Shown here piece by piece: positions 63,917-64,000 of a DNA stretch of 64,000 nt. Position numbers and translations under genes: made by a program. How positions within the stretch are numbered: the stretch's first letter is position 1; the number at the start of each line of letters is the position of its first letter. Below the pieces are notes generated by a model, which was not told the origin of the DNA, made no database searches, and was given only the letters and a program-made list of their open reading frames with translations. This DNA is from Gemmatimonadales bacterium UBA7889. GTDB lineage: Bacteria; Gemmatimonadota; Gemmatimonadetes; Longimicrobiales; Gaopeijiaceae. Location: NCBI GenBank assembly GCA_002501085.1, contig DLRL01000037.1:31956-95955 (forward strand). The letters are read 5' to 3'.

Positions 63917-64000
63917 GAATGCTTGGGTTTGGTGAAGTTTTGGGTTTCTGATGCGTGTGCTTGACTGAAAATATCTACTATCGGCTTCGAGCATGGCAAC

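Noticed and set aside
1..64000. tRNA, rRNA, CRISPR, prophage and insertion sequence signals
   Set aside because: No cloverleaf, rRNA core, repeat-spacer array, transposase or integrase was found on reading; small structured RNAs could still be missed by eye.

Overview
ORGANISM. The window looks like a chromosome segment of an aerobic, Gram-negative heterotroph of the FCB/Gemmatimonadota type. The best evidence is a SusC/SusD outer-membrane pair flanked by barrel-less TonB-plug proteins, two short primary-like sigma-70 factors, DUF2723, a BamA-type barrel, many exported peptidases, and heme A synthase with a DUF420 protein. Base composition is moderate (roughly half G+C by eye), which is low for cultured Gemmatimonadota and would suit a marine lineage; that placement is inference. 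I found no rRNA, tRNA, CRISPR array, prophage or insertion sequence. Coding density is high and the only gene-free stretch over 300 bases is 33341-33656. LAYOUT. 1-7.6 kb: ExbB-type proton channel with a strong terminator, Slt70-like lytic transglycosylase, cold-shock protein, DNA polymerase I with a decayed proofreading site, and a convergent sigma factor with an unusual core-binding motif. 7.6-13.5 kb: BamA/TamA-like barrel, then malic enzyme-phosphotransacetylase and ATP-dependent PEP carboxykinase, a C3/C4 carbon node. 13.7-20 kb: exported M24, P1 and M28 peptidases with a MATE pump and an EVE-domain protein. 20-26 kb: a catabolic cluster of acylating semialdehyde dehydrogenase, class III aminotransferase, a 50-residue membrane microprotein, a Na+/solute symporter and an exported amidohydrolase. 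26-29.7 kb: HD phosphohydrolase, second sigma factor, RsgA. 29.7-33.6 kb (minus strand): a four-gene, fully overlapping operon of an unknown lipoprotein plus BtuF/BtuC/BtuD-like ABC importer, preceded by a strongly structured leader that may be a cobalamin riboswitch. 33.6-36.2 kb: a single polypeptide joining an Mre11/SbcD-like and a Rad50/SbcC (YhaN)-like half, with most catalytic motifs altered. 36.3-39 kb: RidA, sarcosine-oxidase-like flavoprotein and mu-crystallin/OCD family protein. 39-50 kb: DUF2723 glycosyltransferase-like protein, hydantoinase A and trpE with overlapping start codons, M20 dipeptidase, small stress-type membrane and coiled-coil proteins, orphan E1-alpha, an unknown V4R-like protein, an A+T-rich small gene, Bcp peroxiredoxin. 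50-56.7 kb: CoA-binding protein, histidine-kinase-like protein without a phospho-acceptor histidine, DUF420 + heme A synthase + long acyl-CoA dehydrogenase, patatin phospholipase, four-TM protein. 56.9-64 kb: plug-only protein, SusC with its promoter and hairpin leader, SusD, terminator, second plug-only protein, small lipoprotein. HOW IT FITS. The picture is a respiring organism living on peptides and amino acids. Exported peptidases and SusCD-type uptake bring in substrate. The aminotransferase/dehydrogenase/symporter set handles beta-amino acids, and the RidA-flavoprotein-OCD set handles imines. Carbon enters central metabolism through acyl-CoA, malate and oxaloacetate. The most novel items are the degenerate Mre11-Rad50-like fusion, the structured leader plus unknown lipoprotein of the B12-type importer operon, and the doubly coupled symporter microprotein.
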